Under the pieces are notes generated by a model. The model did no database searches and was not told the origin of the DNA. It saw nothing but the letters and a program-made list of their open reading frames with translations. The translations under genes and the position numbers were made by a program. This document shows positions 8,762 to 18,372 of a stretch of 64,000 bases of DNA, in pieces (positions within the stretch are counted from its first letter, which is position 1; each line of letters starts with the position of its first letter). The stretch comes from Flavobacterium panici (GTDB lineage: Bacteria; Bacteroidota; Bacteroidia; Flavobacteriales; Flavobacteriaceae): the NCBI RefSeq assembly GCF_903819335.1, contig NZ_CAIJDE010000029.1, positions 287,219 to 351,218 of the forward strand, written 5' to 3'.

Positions 8762-9727
8762 TTACATCTTCCCTTTTTTATTTAAAACCTCTAATTGTGC
8801 ATCTAAATATTTTACGAAATCTTCCTGCGATTTTATGCCGTTTTGTTCTTGTTCCCAGGCACCTAAAAGATAAAAAGAATTTGCTTTTGTTGTTGGTTTA
8901 AAAACCAATAAATAATCTAAATCTGTATCAGCGATATTTTCGATTGTGTTTACTTCATAAAAAATTCCCAGTCCTAATTTGTCCGGAACCAAAGACTGTG
9001 TGCCATATGTAGCTATATAAGCCCATTTTTTGTTTTTACTTTCTTTTTTAAGCAATTCCGTATTCTTTTGTTTTACAATTCCTGTACAGATTCCTTTAAT
9101 TTCTTTGGATGCCTGAATCGTATGTTTTGTATATAACTGATCTGGTTTTATGGTTAAAGTAGAAGTAAAATCAATTTTATCAGATGCTGTCTTCCATCCA
9201 TAATAATTCACTTTTACGCCCGATTCGTTGTCTTTATTTACAACTGTTGCAATCGTAGAATCTACTTCACGGAAATGCAGTTTTTCATTGTTTAAATAAC
9301 GATCGATAGAACCAATTCCGATTGCTTTTCCGGCTTTCAGGATATCAGCTCCCCAATCGCTCATTTCATGATACGAATCAAAATTATCCTGACCTACTTT
9401 TGGTAAAATTATAGCTGATGTTTTCTTTCCGAAAATATCAATTGCATTTCTCCAGTCTAAATACAAACGGTAACCAATTCGGTTATTTTCCCAGCCCGGA
9501 CCTTCGTAACGAATATCAAAAGAATGATCTGTATGTTCTGGTGCCAGTTTTAATCTGTCGACGTTTTTAAAAGTTGTTCCGCCTATGTATTTGCGTCCCT
9601 CCCAATGTCCGTCTGTTTTTGCCGAAATTTCAGCATACGTTTTAGCCGTTTTAATATCATATTTTTGAGCATTAACTGATGTAAAACCAATTAAGAATAA
9701 AGCTGCGGCTGTAATTTTTGTTTTCAT
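8762..9727 (-). CDS. DUF4861 family secreted protein
   Basis: The protein has 321 residues and a signal peptide ending at FTSVNAQ near residue 20. The body carries DGHWEGRKYIGG, RYEGPGWENNRIGYRLYLDWRNA and SYHEMSDWGADILK, which resemble the DUF4861 family found in pectin-type loci of Bacteroidota; the recognition is from memory of that family. Its catalytic activity is not something I can assign. The gene begins 11 bases after the esterase, so the two are probably co-transcribed. Position between esterase and GH105 genes suggests a role in processing pectic oligosaccharides in the periplasm. The Trp-rich beta-sheet composition suggests a carbohydrate-active or carbohydrate-binding fold, which is inference. 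Confidence 0.75.
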   Translation of the reverse strand: MKTKITAAALFLIGFTSVNAQKYDIKTAKTYAEISAKTDGHWEGRKYIGGTTFKNVDRLKLAPEHTDHSFDIRYEGPGWENNRIGYRLYLDWRNAIDIFGKKTSAIILPKVGQDNFDSYHEMSDWGADILKAGKAIGIGSIDRYLNNEKLHFREVDSTIATVVNKDNESGVKVNYYGWKTASDKIDFTSTLTIKPDQLYTKHTIQASKEIKGICTGIVKQKNTELLKKESKNKKWAYIATYGTQSLVPDKLGLGIFYEVNTIENIADTDLDYLLVFKPTTKANSFYLLGAWEQEQNGIKSQEDFVKYLDAQLEVLNKKGKM

Positions 9728-9738
9728 TTTATGGTAAA

Positions 9739-10674
9739 TTATTTGAATATCTTATTTAGAAATTGGACTGTAAAATCGGTTGTTTTATAAAACCAGGGTT
9801 CAAAAAACCAAAAAGAATGCGGTGAGTTTTCTAGTGTTTGAACTTCATTGTAAATTTTATACTGATTTAAAATCTTTATCATATCATCTCTACCGGCATG
9901 AAACCTGTCAATACTGCTGTTTATAAACAATGTTGGCGGTGTATTTTTATCGGTATGGCTTAAAGCTGAAGCATTTTTCCAATTCTCCGGTTTTTCATCA
10001 TAAGAACCTCCAAGCCAAAACGATGCCATTTCTCCTTCTGAAGATTCTGGATGTCTGAATGCCAAAACGCCGTCTATATCAATAATTGCATTTACTTTTG
10101 ATGATGATTTACTTTGATTTGAAGCATCTTCAAAAGTTGGATTTTCATTTGTTGTACCAATCAAAGCTGCCATTTGTCCGCCCGAAGAACAGCCTAAAAC
10201 CGCAATTTTGTCTGGATCTACTTTGAATTTCGCTGCGTTATCTTTTATAAATTTAATCGCATTTTTTACATCATAAACTCCGTAAGGATATTTTGCCTCA
10301 AGCGACAATCTGTATTCAATTGTAAAACAGGAATAACCGTAAGATGCAATTTCTTCTGCCAAAGCGTTCATCTGAGTTTTATCGCCAGATCTCCAGCCTC
10401 CGCCATGAATCATAATAACGGCAGGATTTTGCTTTTTTGTGTTATATACAAAAGCATCAAAATGCAAGGTTCTTTCGTTCTCTTTAAAATAAATTATATC
10501 CTTAATTTGAATCAGATTCTTATTCTTTTCTATAACCGGAATTGTGATTGACGGATATTTTTTTATCAATTTAGCATACGTGCTTTTTACCGTGTACGAC
10601 GTGTCGACAGGATAAGTCTGCTGCGCGTTTATCGCACCCGAAAGCAAGAATAAAATCAATATTATTTTTCGCAT
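9739..10674 (-). CDS. Secreted alpha/beta-hydrolase esterase (BD-FAE/acetylesterase-like)
   Basis: This 311-residue protein has a signal peptide ending near residue 18 (GAINAQ). The oxyanion motif HGGGW is at 90-94, the nucleophile elbow GCSSGG places Ser163, the acid is probably in SSIDRFHAGRDD and the histidine in SPHSFWF. Family knowledge: such proteins deacetylate sugars or cleave feruloyl esters; in this locus removal of acetyl or feruloyl groups from pectin is plausible. It follows susD after 104 bases that include a hairpin, and precedes the DUF4861 gene. A second, distantly similar esterase is at 28903-29844. Substrate remains open. Confidence 0.82.
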   Translation of the reverse strand: MRKIILILFLLSGAINAQQTYPVDTSYTVKSTYAKLIKKYPSITIPVIEKNKNLIQIKDIIYFKENERTLHFDAFVYNTKKQNPAVIMIHGGGWRSGDKTQMNALAEEIASYGYSCFTIEYRLSLEAKYPYGVYDVKNAIKFIKDNAAKFKVDPDKIAVLGCSSGGQMAALIGTTNENPTFEDASNQSKSSSKVNAIIDIDGVLAFRHPESSEGEMASFWLGGSYDEKPENWKNASALSHTDKNTPPTLFINSSIDRFHAGRDDMIKILNQYKIYNEVQTLENSPHSFWFFEPWFYKTTDFTVQFLNKIFK

Positions 10675-10702
10675 TACAATCCTTTTTACTTTTTAGTCAG
10701 AA

Positions 10703-10730
10703 AGGAGTCCGACACTTAGGTCAAACTCCT
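10703..10730 (-). terminator. Hairpin after susD, possible attenuator or processing site
   Basis: An 11-bp stem containing two G-U pairs (AGGAGTTTGAC with GTCGGACTCCT in the RNA) closes a 6-base loop. Only a short U run follows, so it may attenuate or protect the susCD message rather than stop transcription completely. Confidence 0.5.
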
Positions 10731-10778
10731 CCTTAACTTCTTCAAAAAAACTAATAGTCTCAAAAAACTAACAAATTA

Positions 10779-12452
10779 TTAATAACCAGGATTCTGAGGA
10801 AAATCTTTATTCTGGTTTAAATCCAATGCCACTTGCGGAATTGGTCTTAAAATTTTAAGTTGTCCGCCAACACCAACAAAATTTGCGGCCTTAATTTTAT
10901 AATTATGAGCCGATGCTCTTGCAACTAATGTTCCCGTACGTTTTAAATCAAACCAGCGTTTGTATTCTCCTAACAATTCTCTACCTCTTTCATCTAAAAT
11001 GTAATCGATGTTGAACTCAGCTAATGTAGCATTTGCAACTCCGGCTCTTCTTCTCACTTCGTTTAAACGGTCTAAACCAGTTCCCGGCTGTCCTGCTTTT
11101 AAATAGGCTTCGGCAGCGATTAAATACGTTTCTCCCAATCTTGAAACAATAATATCCCTTGTACTTACTGGTCCTGTACTTGAAGGCGTTGTAGGATCCG
11201 GATCGTCAAATTTCTTTACCGGAATCGTATAACAATCTAAGTTTTTAATTAAAGTATGCGCTGCAGAATATTCTCCCCAAGGATGGTACACAAACGTTGC
11301 CGATTTTCTGGCTGCATTTGCTGTTTCCCAAGCTGTTCTGTCTGCTGGTGTAAACCATTTTGGCTCGTAAAAATGTCTCACTTTTAATGAAGCCGGATTT
11401 GTGCTTCTGTAATATGGATAATACAACACGTTTTTTGTAACACCGTTTGTAGTTTCAGGACCTTCTAAGATTTCTGTCATAAAAGTCCCTTCCCATCTTT
11501 TATCTCCTTTTTCATAAAGACCTAAAGCATAATCAGTTGGACATAAATTATAACTTCTTAATGGCGCGCCCGTTTCTGCACCGCCTAAATACGAACTGAA
11601 ATAATAAAACTGATTGTTACCCAATTTTGTTGGGTCTGTGCTTGTTGAAGCTTTATCGTATTGTACAGAGAAAATAGTTTCGGCATTTAAATCGTTTCCG
11701 GGTTTAAATAACTGATCGAAAGCAAGCGCTAAAGTTTGTCCGCCAATTGCTGCATCAGCATAAGCTGCTGCTTTTGCAAAATCATCGGCTTTGCCAAACG
11801 TTTCATATCCTCTCGTTAAATACACTTTTGCTAATAAATCATTTACCGCTCTTTTGTTTACTTTTCCGGTTGTGCTGTACGAGTTCGTTCCTACGCTTGC
11901 CAAAGCTGTATCTAAATCTGAAATAATCTGTGTATATACTTCTTCTGCCGTATTTCTATGAAAAGATAAAACCGGTGTTGTAATATTTTCATTTACAATT
12001 GGAACTCCGCCATAAGTCTGAACTAACAAGAAATAAGCTTGTGCTCTCAAAAATTTAGCTTCGCCTACTAAAGTGTTCAAATTAGCCGTTTGTTCTGTTA
12101 TTGCCGAATAATAAACGGCTTTATTTACAGATTGAATTAACTGATAACAAGGTGTGTACAAATCTGCAACGTTATCTGAAGAAGGAATCAAAAGTGCATA
12201 CTGGCTTAAACCTGCTGGTTCCGGCGTTCTTCCTTCGGCGTACATATCGGTTCCTGCTTCAAATAACCACGGATTTCCTCCGTAAATACTTTTAAGCCAT
12301 GCATAATTGGTATTGATCAATAACTGATATCCTGATGCTGTTTTATAAGTAGCATCGGCAGGAACATTCGAAAGACTTTCTTCTTCTATATAATTGCTGC
12401 ATGAATTTAAAGACAAGGCAGCAATTCCTAATATTATTATTATTTTTTTCAT
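10779..12452 (-). CDS. SusD/RagB-family outer-membrane glycan-binding lipoprotein
   Basis: This 557-residue surface lipoprotein partners the SusC transporter. The lipobox is SLNSC with Cys18. SusD features include the helical TPR-like N-terminal half (AKFLRAQAYFLLVQTYGGVPIV in segments) and the C-terminal YLIAAEAYLKAG, LNEVRRRAGV and ILDERGRELLGEYKRWFDLKR blocks. Family knowledge: SusD binds the oligosaccharide and forms the lid over the SusC barrel. The start is 12 bases after the susC stop, so the pair is certainly one transcript. In this locus the ligand is probably a pectic oligosaccharide. No truncation is visible. Confidence 0.96.
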   Translation of the reverse strand: MKKIIIILGIAALSLNSCSNYIEEESLSNVPADATYKTASGYQLLINTNYAWLKSIYGGNPWLFEAGTDMYAEGRTPEPAGLSQYALLIPSSDNVADLYTPCYQLIQSVNKAVYYSAITEQTANLNTLVGEAKFLRAQAYFLLVQTYGGVPIVNENITTPVLSFHRNTAEEVYTQIISDLDTALASVGTNSYSTTGKVNKRAVNDLLAKVYLTRGYETFGKADDFAKAAAYADAAIGGQTLALAFDQLFKPGNDLNAETIFSVQYDKASTSTDPTKLGNNQFYYFSSYLGGAETGAPLRSYNLCPTDYALGLYEKGDKRWEGTFMTEILEGPETTNGVTKNVLYYPYYRSTNPASLKVRHFYEPKWFTPADRTAWETANAARKSATFVYHPWGEYSAAHTLIKNLDCYTIPVKKFDDPDPTTPSSTGPVSTRDIIVSRLGETYLIAAEAYLKAGQPGTGLDRLNEVRRRAGVANATLAEFNIDYILDERGRELLGEYKRWFDLKRTGTLVARASAHNYKIKAANFVGVGGQLKILRPIPQVALDLNQNKDFPQNPGY

Positions 12453-12464
12453 TTGATATCTTTA

Positions 12465-15400
12465 TTAAAATTTAACACTTAATCCCAATTGCGTTGTTAC
12501 AGATGCCGGACGGTTTACCCCAAAAGGAGAAGCGGCCCATTCTGGATCATATCCATCAAAATCTGTAAATACAAATGGATCTAAAACATTTACATAAATT
12601 CTCAAATTACTGATTTTAAGTCTTTCCAATAATTCTGAATTTAGTGTATAACCTAAAGATATATTTTTGATTTTTACGTAAGAAACATCTCTGTAGTACC
12701 CAAATAAAGAAGTCCAGTAAGCTCCCGCACCCGTTGCAACCGGCCCTGGTCTTGGGTTTGTGTTATTGGCATTGGCTTCGATACCTGTACCGTTTGTTGG
12801 AATAAAATAATCCATTGCCAATTTTTGACGTCCTCTGTCACTTACATCAGCAAAGTTTTGGTGAAAAGTACTTAAAACCGTTTGTCCCTGACTTGTCAAA
12901 ACTGAAAAATTGAAATCGAAATTACCAACAGTCAGTTTAGAATATAAACTTCCCTGCCAATCCGGATTTGCGTTTCCAATAACCGTTCTGTCATCCTGAT
13001 TAAATTTTCCATCTCCATTTAAGTCTTTTGGTCTTGCCTGTCCCGGAGCTTGTCCGTAAGATGCTGCACGTGCTGCTTCGCTTTCCTGCCAAACACCATC
13101 GTAAACGTAGTTGTAATTTGGGTTTAATTCTGAACCCAAAATTAATTTATTTCCAATATCGCTAACTTTATCCTGATTGTAAATTGACTCTAATTTGTTT
13201 ACGTTTTTAGTAAAAGTAAAAGTCGTTTCCCAGTTTACATTTTCGCTTTTGATATTTTTTGTCGTTAATAAAACTTCGACACCTTTATTACTTACAGAAC
13301 CAACGTTTGCAAAAGTATTTTTCCAACCGCTTTCTGCAGGTAATTGCTGTTTGTAGATTAATTTATCTGATAATCTGTCATAAACATCAACGCTTCCCGA
13401 AATTCTGTTTTTTAAGAAACCGAAATCAAGACCAAAGTTTAATTCTCGTGTCTTTTCCCAGGTTAAATCCTGATTCGCCAAATTTTCTGACTGCCAGCCC
13501 GAAACTACATTTGCTCCGTTTGCATAAAAAGTCTGCTGATTTAATAAAGCCTGAGAAGTATAAGGCGCTACGTTGTCGTTTCCTGTATAACCTAAACTCG
13601 CTCGAAGTTTTAAGTCTGAAATTACATTACTGTTTGCTAAGAAAGATTCCTTGCTGATTTTCCATCCTAAAGCTACAGAAGGGAAACTCTGCCATTTATT
13701 GCCTTCTGATAAAACAGATGAACCGTCCCATCTTGTAGAAGCAGTCAATAAATATTTGTCTTTGAACGTATAGTTTAAACGAACAGCATAAGAACTTAAT
13801 GTATTTTTTTGATATCCTGAACTAATATTATAACTGGTCTGAACTCCAGATCCCATATTGTTTGATCCTGTATCAAAAGGCTGATTATTAGAATACAAAT
13901 ACGAAGTTTCATCAACATTTGAATACAAACTCTGCAATAATAAAACACTAAAATCATGAACTTCGGCAAAAGTATGTTTCAAATCAACTTGATTGTCCCA
14001 AGTATAATTGAAGTTGTTGAAGTTTTTTATGGATGCCGAATTTTTTCCGTTTAAGGTAACTCCGGCATTTGACTGTGCGCCATAAGCTGCGCTTGTAACG
14101 GTATTTTCTATTCCTGCAGAAAACGTGGTTTTAAACGAAAGCCATTTTAAAGCCTGGTATTGAAAGAAAACATTTCCAACAGTCTGCCAAGTTTTTTCTG
14201 TCTGCGAAGAATTGGCAATTTCCATTAACGGATTTACCGCACTGGTTTTATTAATTGCCCACGAACCATCAGGATAAGTTAGTTTTCCCGGAAGAAAAAA
14301 TAAAGTTCCTACTCTTTCATTTCCAGCGGCATCAACTGCCCAAGGCGACATTAACGGACTAAGTCTAAAAGCGTCCTGCATCGCTAAATCACTTCCTAAC
14401 TGCGTGTCAACACGAGCAATGGTAACGTTTGCACCCGTTGTAAATTTGTCGTTTATTTTATGATTTAATCCTAATTTAAAAGAATATTTATCAGTTCCAT
14501 CATTGTCTATAAGTCCTTCATCACTTTGAATCCCGAATCCTAAATTGTAGCTCAACCCAGAATCTGAACGACCTGTAACATTTAAGTAATTATTTTGTGT
14601 CATTCCTGTTTTTAGAACCGCATCGGCCCAGTCAAAATTGTAACCGTTGTTGGCTCTTGAAACTAATAACGGACTTTGATTTCCCGCTAAAGCTGCAAGC
14701 TGAGCAGGAGTCTGAGTTGCCGGAGTTGCGCTCATATAAGCTACTTGGTGAAATTTCCACCATTCTTCTCCGCTCATCATTTTTGGTAATCTTGCCGCCG
14801 TTTTTGTTCCGTAAGAAGAATCAAAAGTTACATTGATTCCTGATTTTACGTTGGCACCGCTTTTTGTTGTAACAATAATAACACCGCTGGCTCCTCTTGA
14901 ACCGTAAATTGCTGCTGATGAAGCATCTTTTAAAACGTCCATTCTTGCAATATCCTGTGGATTCAAAAAGTCAATATTATCAACCGGAACTCCGTCTACA
15001 ACATATAAAGGAGACGATCCAACTAAAGAGTTATTTCCTCTAATAACGACTTTAAATCCGTCACCGGAACGTCCTGAAGTTGACGAAATCGTAACTCCGG
15101 GTGTACTTCCCTGAATGGCTTCAAGTGCACTGGTTGTATTTCTTTCCGTAATTGTTGCCGCGCTGATGGTGCTTACAGATCCTGTAAGGTCTGTTTTCTT
15201 TACAGAACCGTATCCCACAACTACAACTTCGTTTAATGAATTTGATTGTTCTGCAAGGCTTACATCAATTCTTGTTTTTCCGGCAACGCTTACTTCCTGC
15301 GTTTGAAAACCTAAATAGCTTATTATTAAAACAGCTTTGCTATTGGTTACGTTTATTTTAAAACTTCCTTCAAAATCTGTCGAAGTTCCGTTTTTAGTTC

Positions 15401-15569
15401 CTTTTTCCTGGATATTAACGCCTGGAAGCGATAATCCTGAAGCATCTGTAATTTTTCCTTCTATTGTTGTAGACTGTGCGTTTATCGTATTGCACAGCAG
15501 GAAATTCAGGAAAAATAAAAATACAAGGTTGTATTTTGTTTTTTTCTTTAATGGTTGTTTAATTTTCAT
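12465..15569 (-). CDS. SusC/RagA TonB-dependent outer-membrane transporter
   Basis: This 1034-residue barrel protein imports oligosaccharides using TonB energy. A long signal peptide ends at CNTINAQ near residue 32. A carboxypeptidase-regulatory-like domain follows (IEGKITDASGLSLPGVNI), then a TonB-box-like EVVVVGYG and a plug with GSTPGVTI, VVDGVPVDN and GSRGASGVIIVTTK, and the 22-strand barrel ends in Phe as outer-membrane proteins do. It starts 42 bases after a GH28 gene, which is probably the first gene of the operon. It is the only SusC in the window, so all enzymes here appear to serve one uptake system. Confidence 0.97.
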   Translation of the reverse strand: MKIKQPLKKKTKYNLVFLFFLNFLLCNTINAQSTTIEGKITDASGLSLPGVNIQEKGTKNGTSTDFEGSFKINVTNSKAVLIISYLGFQTQEVSVAGKTRIDVSLAEQSNSLNEVVVVGYGSVKKTDLTGSVSTISAATITERNTTSALEAIQGSTPGVTISSTSGRSGDGFKVVIRGNNSLVGSSPLYVVDGVPVDNIDFLNPQDIARMDVLKDASSAAIYGSRGASGVIIVTTKSGANVKSGINVTFDSSYGTKTAARLPKMMSGEEWWKFHQVAYMSATPATQTPAQLAALAGNQSPLLVSRANNGYNFDWADAVLKTGMTQNNYLNVTGRSDSGLSYNLGFGIQSDEGLIDNDGTDKYSFKLGLNHKINDKFTTGANVTIARVDTQLGSDLAMQDAFRLSPLMSPWAVDAAGNERVGTLFFLPGKLTYPDGSWAINKTSAVNPLMEIANSSQTEKTWQTVGNVFFQYQALKWLSFKTTFSAGIENTVTSAAYGAQSNAGVTLNGKNSASIKNFNNFNYTWDNQVDLKHTFAEVHDFSVLLLQSLYSNVDETSYLYSNNQPFDTGSNNMGSGVQTSYNISSGYQKNTLSSYAVRLNYTFKDKYLLTASTRWDGSSVLSEGNKWQSFPSVALGWKISKESFLANSNVISDLKLRASLGYTGNDNVAPYTSQALLNQQTFYANGANVVSGWQSENLANQDLTWEKTRELNFGLDFGFLKNRISGSVDVYDRLSDKLIYKQQLPAESGWKNTFANVGSVSNKGVEVLLTTKNIKSENVNWETTFTFTKNVNKLESIYNQDKVSDIGNKLILGSELNPNYNYVYDGVWQESEAARAASYGQAPGQARPKDLNGDGKFNQDDRTVIGNANPDWQGSLYSKLTVGNFDFNFSVLTSQGQTVLSTFHQNFADVSDRGRQKLAMDYFIPTNGTGIEANANNTNPRPGPVATGAGAYWTSLFGYYRDVSYVKIKNISLGYTLNSELLERLKISNLRIYVNVLDPFVFTDFDGYDPEWAASPFGVNRPASVTTQLGLSVKF

Positions 15570-15611
15570 AAGTGGTTTCGTGGTTTGGTTAAATGTTATA
15601 GTTATTAGTTT

Positions 15612-17042
15612 TTATTTGTTTACTTTTTTTCCATTGATATAAGTGTTTATAAAATTGATATTCTTTACGTTTTTTAAGGAATAAACTGAGTCAGCTTTTT
15701 CGATTTTTACATTTTTCAGCGTAATATTTTCTATCGGAGATTCTGGATAACCTTCTGCCAAAACACCAAATTTTCCGCTGTTTTTTACTGTAATATTTTC
15801 GAGGTTTATATTTCGTACCGTTGGTATAAAATTTCCCGTTTGGGAGCCATACACGTTATAAAACATGGTGACGAGCAAAACACATTCTTTTACCGTTCCT
15901 ACTTCAAGGTTTCGAACAAAAATATTTTCAATGACACCGCCTCTTTTTGAATTGGTTTTAATGCGAATGGCACGATCTAAGTTTGGACTGTCCATTACAC
16001 AATTCTCTACAAAGACATTATTCACTCCGGCAGAAATCTCGCTTCCAATTACAACTCCGCCATGACCGTCGATCATTTTACAGTTTTGAACAATGATGTT
16101 TTTACTCGGGATCGCTACTCTTCTTCCGTCGGCGTCACGTCCGGCTTTAATGGCAATGCAGTCATCGCCCGTATTGAAAGTGCAGTTTTTGATTATTACA
16201 TTTTGAGAATATTCAGGATCGCAGCCGTCATTGTTTGGTCCGTGGCTGTTTACCGTTACACCGTCGATAATAATGTTGTTGGTTTTTATGGGATGCAGAA
16301 TCCAAAAAGGTGAATTGATAACCGTTATGTCTTTTACCAAAACAGTATTACATTCAAAAAACTCGATAAAGTTGGGACGTAAATATCTTCCTTCTCCAAA
16401 AATTCTTTCTGAAACCGGAATATTTTTCTCAGCCATATCTACTAAAACCTCGCGGTTTGCCGGATCATTTTGAGACGGAATTCCTTTTTTCCAGCCGTAT
16501 CCTTTTCCGCCAGACCAAATCCACCAGTTTGTGCTGTCTGCCTGACCGTTTAAAGTACCCTTTCCGGTAACGGCAACATTGGTTTTATTTTTAGCATAAA
16601 TAAGCGGAGAATAGTTCATTACTTCTGTTCCTTCCCACGAAGTATGAACGATTGGATAATCTTTTGGATTTAAGCTGAAAAGAATTTCAGCATGATCTTC
16701 TAAATGCAGGTTTACATTGCTTTCTAAATGAATCGCTCCGGTTAAGTATTTTCCATTTGGAACCAATACTTTTCCGCCGCCATTTTCAGCACAGGTTTTA
16801 ATAGCTTTTTCAAATGCCAAAGTGTTTAAAGTTTTGCCATCTGCAACAGCTCCAAAATCGTTTATATTATAGGTTTTATCCTGAAATTTTGTTTGAGGAA
16901 GGGTTTTTATGGTCAATTCCATATTTTTCCACGGATCAGATTCAGAGGCACTCGCAACTTTTTTAGCACAGGATATAGTCAAAACAACCATTATACTGGC
17001 AAAAACAATTGATTTATACGCTATAACCTTGTTTATAATCAT
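15612..17042 (-). CDS. GH28 polygalacturonase, lipoprotein; first gene of the susCD operon
   Basis: This 476-residue enzyme has a lipobox-like TISC with Cys25, so it is probably membrane anchored. The beta-helix holds NNDGCDPEYS, NTGDDCIAIKAGRD, GHGGVVIGSE and RAIRIKTN, the full GH28 active-site set. It is a clear homologue of the GH28 at 626-1975 but differs in anchoring. It is likely to trim galacturonan oligomers near SusCD; endo or exo mode is not resolvable from sequence. Directly upstream, on its promoter side, lie a -7 box (17129-17136) and a perfect LacI-type operator (17087-17100), so it should lead a regulated operon divergent from the LacI gene. Confidence 0.93.
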   Translation of the reverse strand: MIINKVIAYKSIVFASIMVVLTISCAKKVASASESDPWKNMELTIKTLPQTKFQDKTYNINDFGAVADGKTLNTLAFEKAIKTCAENGGGKVLVPNGKYLTGAIHLESNVNLHLEDHAEILFSLNPKDYPIVHTSWEGTEVMNYSPLIYAKNKTNVAVTGKGTLNGQADSTNWWIWSGGKGYGWKKGIPSQNDPANREVLVDMAEKNIPVSERIFGEGRYLRPNFIEFFECNTVLVKDITVINSPFWILHPIKTNNIIIDGVTVNSHGPNNDGCDPEYSQNVIIKNCTFNTGDDCIAIKAGRDADGRRVAIPSKNIIVQNCKMIDGHGGVVIGSEISAGVNNVFVENCVMDSPNLDRAIRIKTNSKRGGVIENIFVRNLEVGTVKECVLLVTMFYNVYGSQTGNFIPTVRNINLENITVKNSGKFGVLAEGYPESPIENITLKNVKIEKADSVYSLKNVKNINFINTYINGKKVNK

Positions 17043-17086
17043 TTTTGTAGAATTTCAGGTAAACATTGAAAAATCATGAATAATCA

Positions 17087-17100
17087 TGTAATCGATTACA
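17087..17100. promoter_or_regulatory. LacI-family operator TGTAATCGATTACA
   Basis: This is a perfect 14-bp palindrome in the divergent region between the GH28-susCD operon and the LacI gene, about 45 bases before the GH28 start. The same motif with one altered pair is upstream of kduI and exuT. Confidence 0.8.
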
Positions 17101-17128
17101 CGAAAGTAGAAAATATGTTCCATCCAAC

Positions 17129-17136
17129 CAAATTTA
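17129..17136 (-). promoter_or_regulatory. Probable -7 box of the GH28-susCD operon
   Basis: On the minus strand the bases read TAAATTTG, matching the Bacteroidota -7 consensus TAnnTTTG. The operator lies 28 bases downstream, inside the presumed early transcribed region. No good -33 TTTG is evident. Confidence 0.5.
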
Positions 17137-17238
17137 TTTAGAAATTTATTGTATTTTTAATTTTTATTAAGAATTATAATTACATTTAATGCAAAAATTA
17201 TTGTAATTTATTATCATTGTAAAATAAAAAACGTTGTA

Positions 17239-17264
17239 GTAATTCGTTACGGTAATCGATAACA
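17239..17264. promoter_or_regulatory. Secondary operator-like sites before the LacI gene
   Basis: GGTAATCGATAACA at 17251-17264 keeps the ATCGAT core and the GT/AC arms. The adjoining GTAATTCGTTAC at 17239-17250 has the same arms with a shifted core. They lie 30-60 bases upstream of the LacI -7 box and could mediate autoregulation. Confidence 0.5.
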
Positions 17265-17292
17265 TTAAATATTAGGTTATCTAAAAAAAATG

Positions 17293-17300
17293 TATTTTTG
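17293..17300 (+). promoter_or_regulatory. Probable -7 box of the LacI gene
   Basis: TATTTTTG matches TAnnTTTG and would start transcription near 17306, leaving a leader of about 27 bases before the ATG at 17333. No clear -33 element is seen at the usual spacing. Confidence 0.5.
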
Positions 17301-17332
17301 TCTAAGAATTTAACTTGTAAAAACCCTTTTTA

Positions 17333-18361
17333 ATGAGCGAAAAAGTAACCATTTATGATATTGCCGAAAAATTAAATATCACTGCAGCTACTGTTTCCAG
17401 AGCGTTGAATAACAACCCGAAGATAAAAGAAAGCACTCGTGAGTTGGTTATTAAAACCGCTGCCTCAATGAACTACAAGCAAAACAAACTTGCTTTAGCA
17501 TTAAAAAGCGGCCGAAGTAACAATATTGGCGTGATTGTACCGCGTATAGACAGTAACTTTTTTGCCTCTGTGATCAGGGGAATTGAAGAAGAACTGCACC
17601 CTCATGGTTATCAGGTAATTATTTGCCAGACGCATGAAAGCAAAAAGAGAGAAAACGAAAACTTATATACTTTAATTGATGCTCAGGTTGACGGAATTTT
17701 AATGTCTGTAACCGATGTAACCGACGAAAACGATGCTGCATTTCAGTATGTACTTCAAAAAAACGTTCCGCTGATTTTTTTCGATAGAAGCAAACATATT
17801 GAAGGTGTAAGTTCTGTAACGATAAACGACTTTAGAGGCGGTTATTTAACGACCAAACATTTAATTAATGAGGGTTGTAGAAAAATTGCACATTTCTCTG
17901 GAGATCAGTCGCTGGAAATCTTTAAAAACAGGTTTTTAGGCTATAAACAAGCTTTGCTGGATCACGGAATAGATTTTAAAGAAGAATATGTTATTTACAC
18001 TAAAAGTGCCGTAGAAGCCGGAAAAGAAGCGGTTGATAAACTTTTACAATTAGAAACGCCGCCGGATGCTATATTTTCTGCGAGTGATTTTGCTGCATTA
18101 GGCGCCATTCAGGAACTAAAAGAAAGAAATATCAGTATCCCGAAAGAGTTTTGTGTAGCTGGTTTCAGTAATGAACCTTTCACCAAATTCATGGAATTAT
18201 CAATAACTTCTGTAGATCAGTCTCCGCTTGAAATGGGAAAAATGTCCGCGCGCGTTTTCTTGGAACAAGTTGACAAAACAGAAACCATCAAAATCGAAAA
18301 AAAGGTAGTTCTAGCACCAGAACTACATATCCGCAAATCTTCGTCAAGAAGCACCTTTTAG
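17333..18361 (+). CDS. LacI/GalR-family transcriptional regulator of the pectin/uronate locus
   Basis: This 342-residue regulator has an N-terminal LacI helix-turn-helix (TIYDIAEKLNITAATVSRAL, residues ~6-25) followed by the hinge and a periplasmic-binding-protein-like sensor domain (NIGVIVPRIDSNFFA, DGILMSVT, PDAIFSASDFAALG). It is intact and of normal family length. It is divergent from the GH28-susCD operon, sits between the degradation and catabolic genes, and palindromes typical of LacI operators precede three transcription units in the window. The likely effector is a uronate intermediate such as galacturonate, tagaturonate or KDG, which is inference. Unlike many Bacteroidota glycan loci, no hybrid two-component or anti-sigma regulator is present here. 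Confidence 0.93.
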   Translation: MSEKVTIYDIAEKLNITAATVSRALNNNPKIKESTRELVIKTAASMNYKQNKLALALKSGRSNNIGVIVPRIDSNFFASVIRGIEEELHPHGYQVIICQTHESKKRENENLYTLIDAQVDGILMSVTDVTDENDAAFQYVLQKNVPLIFFDRSKHIEGVSSVTINDFRGGYLTTKHLINEGCRKIAHFSGDQSLEIFKNRFLGYKQALLDHGIDFKEEYVIYTKSAVEAGKEAVDKLLQLETPPDAIFSASDFAALGAIQELKERNISIPKEFCVAGFSNEPFTKFMELSITSVDQSPLEMGKMSARVFLEQVDKTETIKIEKKVVLAPELHIRKSSSRSTF

Positions 18362-18372
18362 TTTTTTTTTAA

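Noticed and set aside
13259..15306. Several open frames of 60-130 codons opposite susC
   Set aside because: They mirror the strongly supported SusC frame, have no domains and no promoters or start context.
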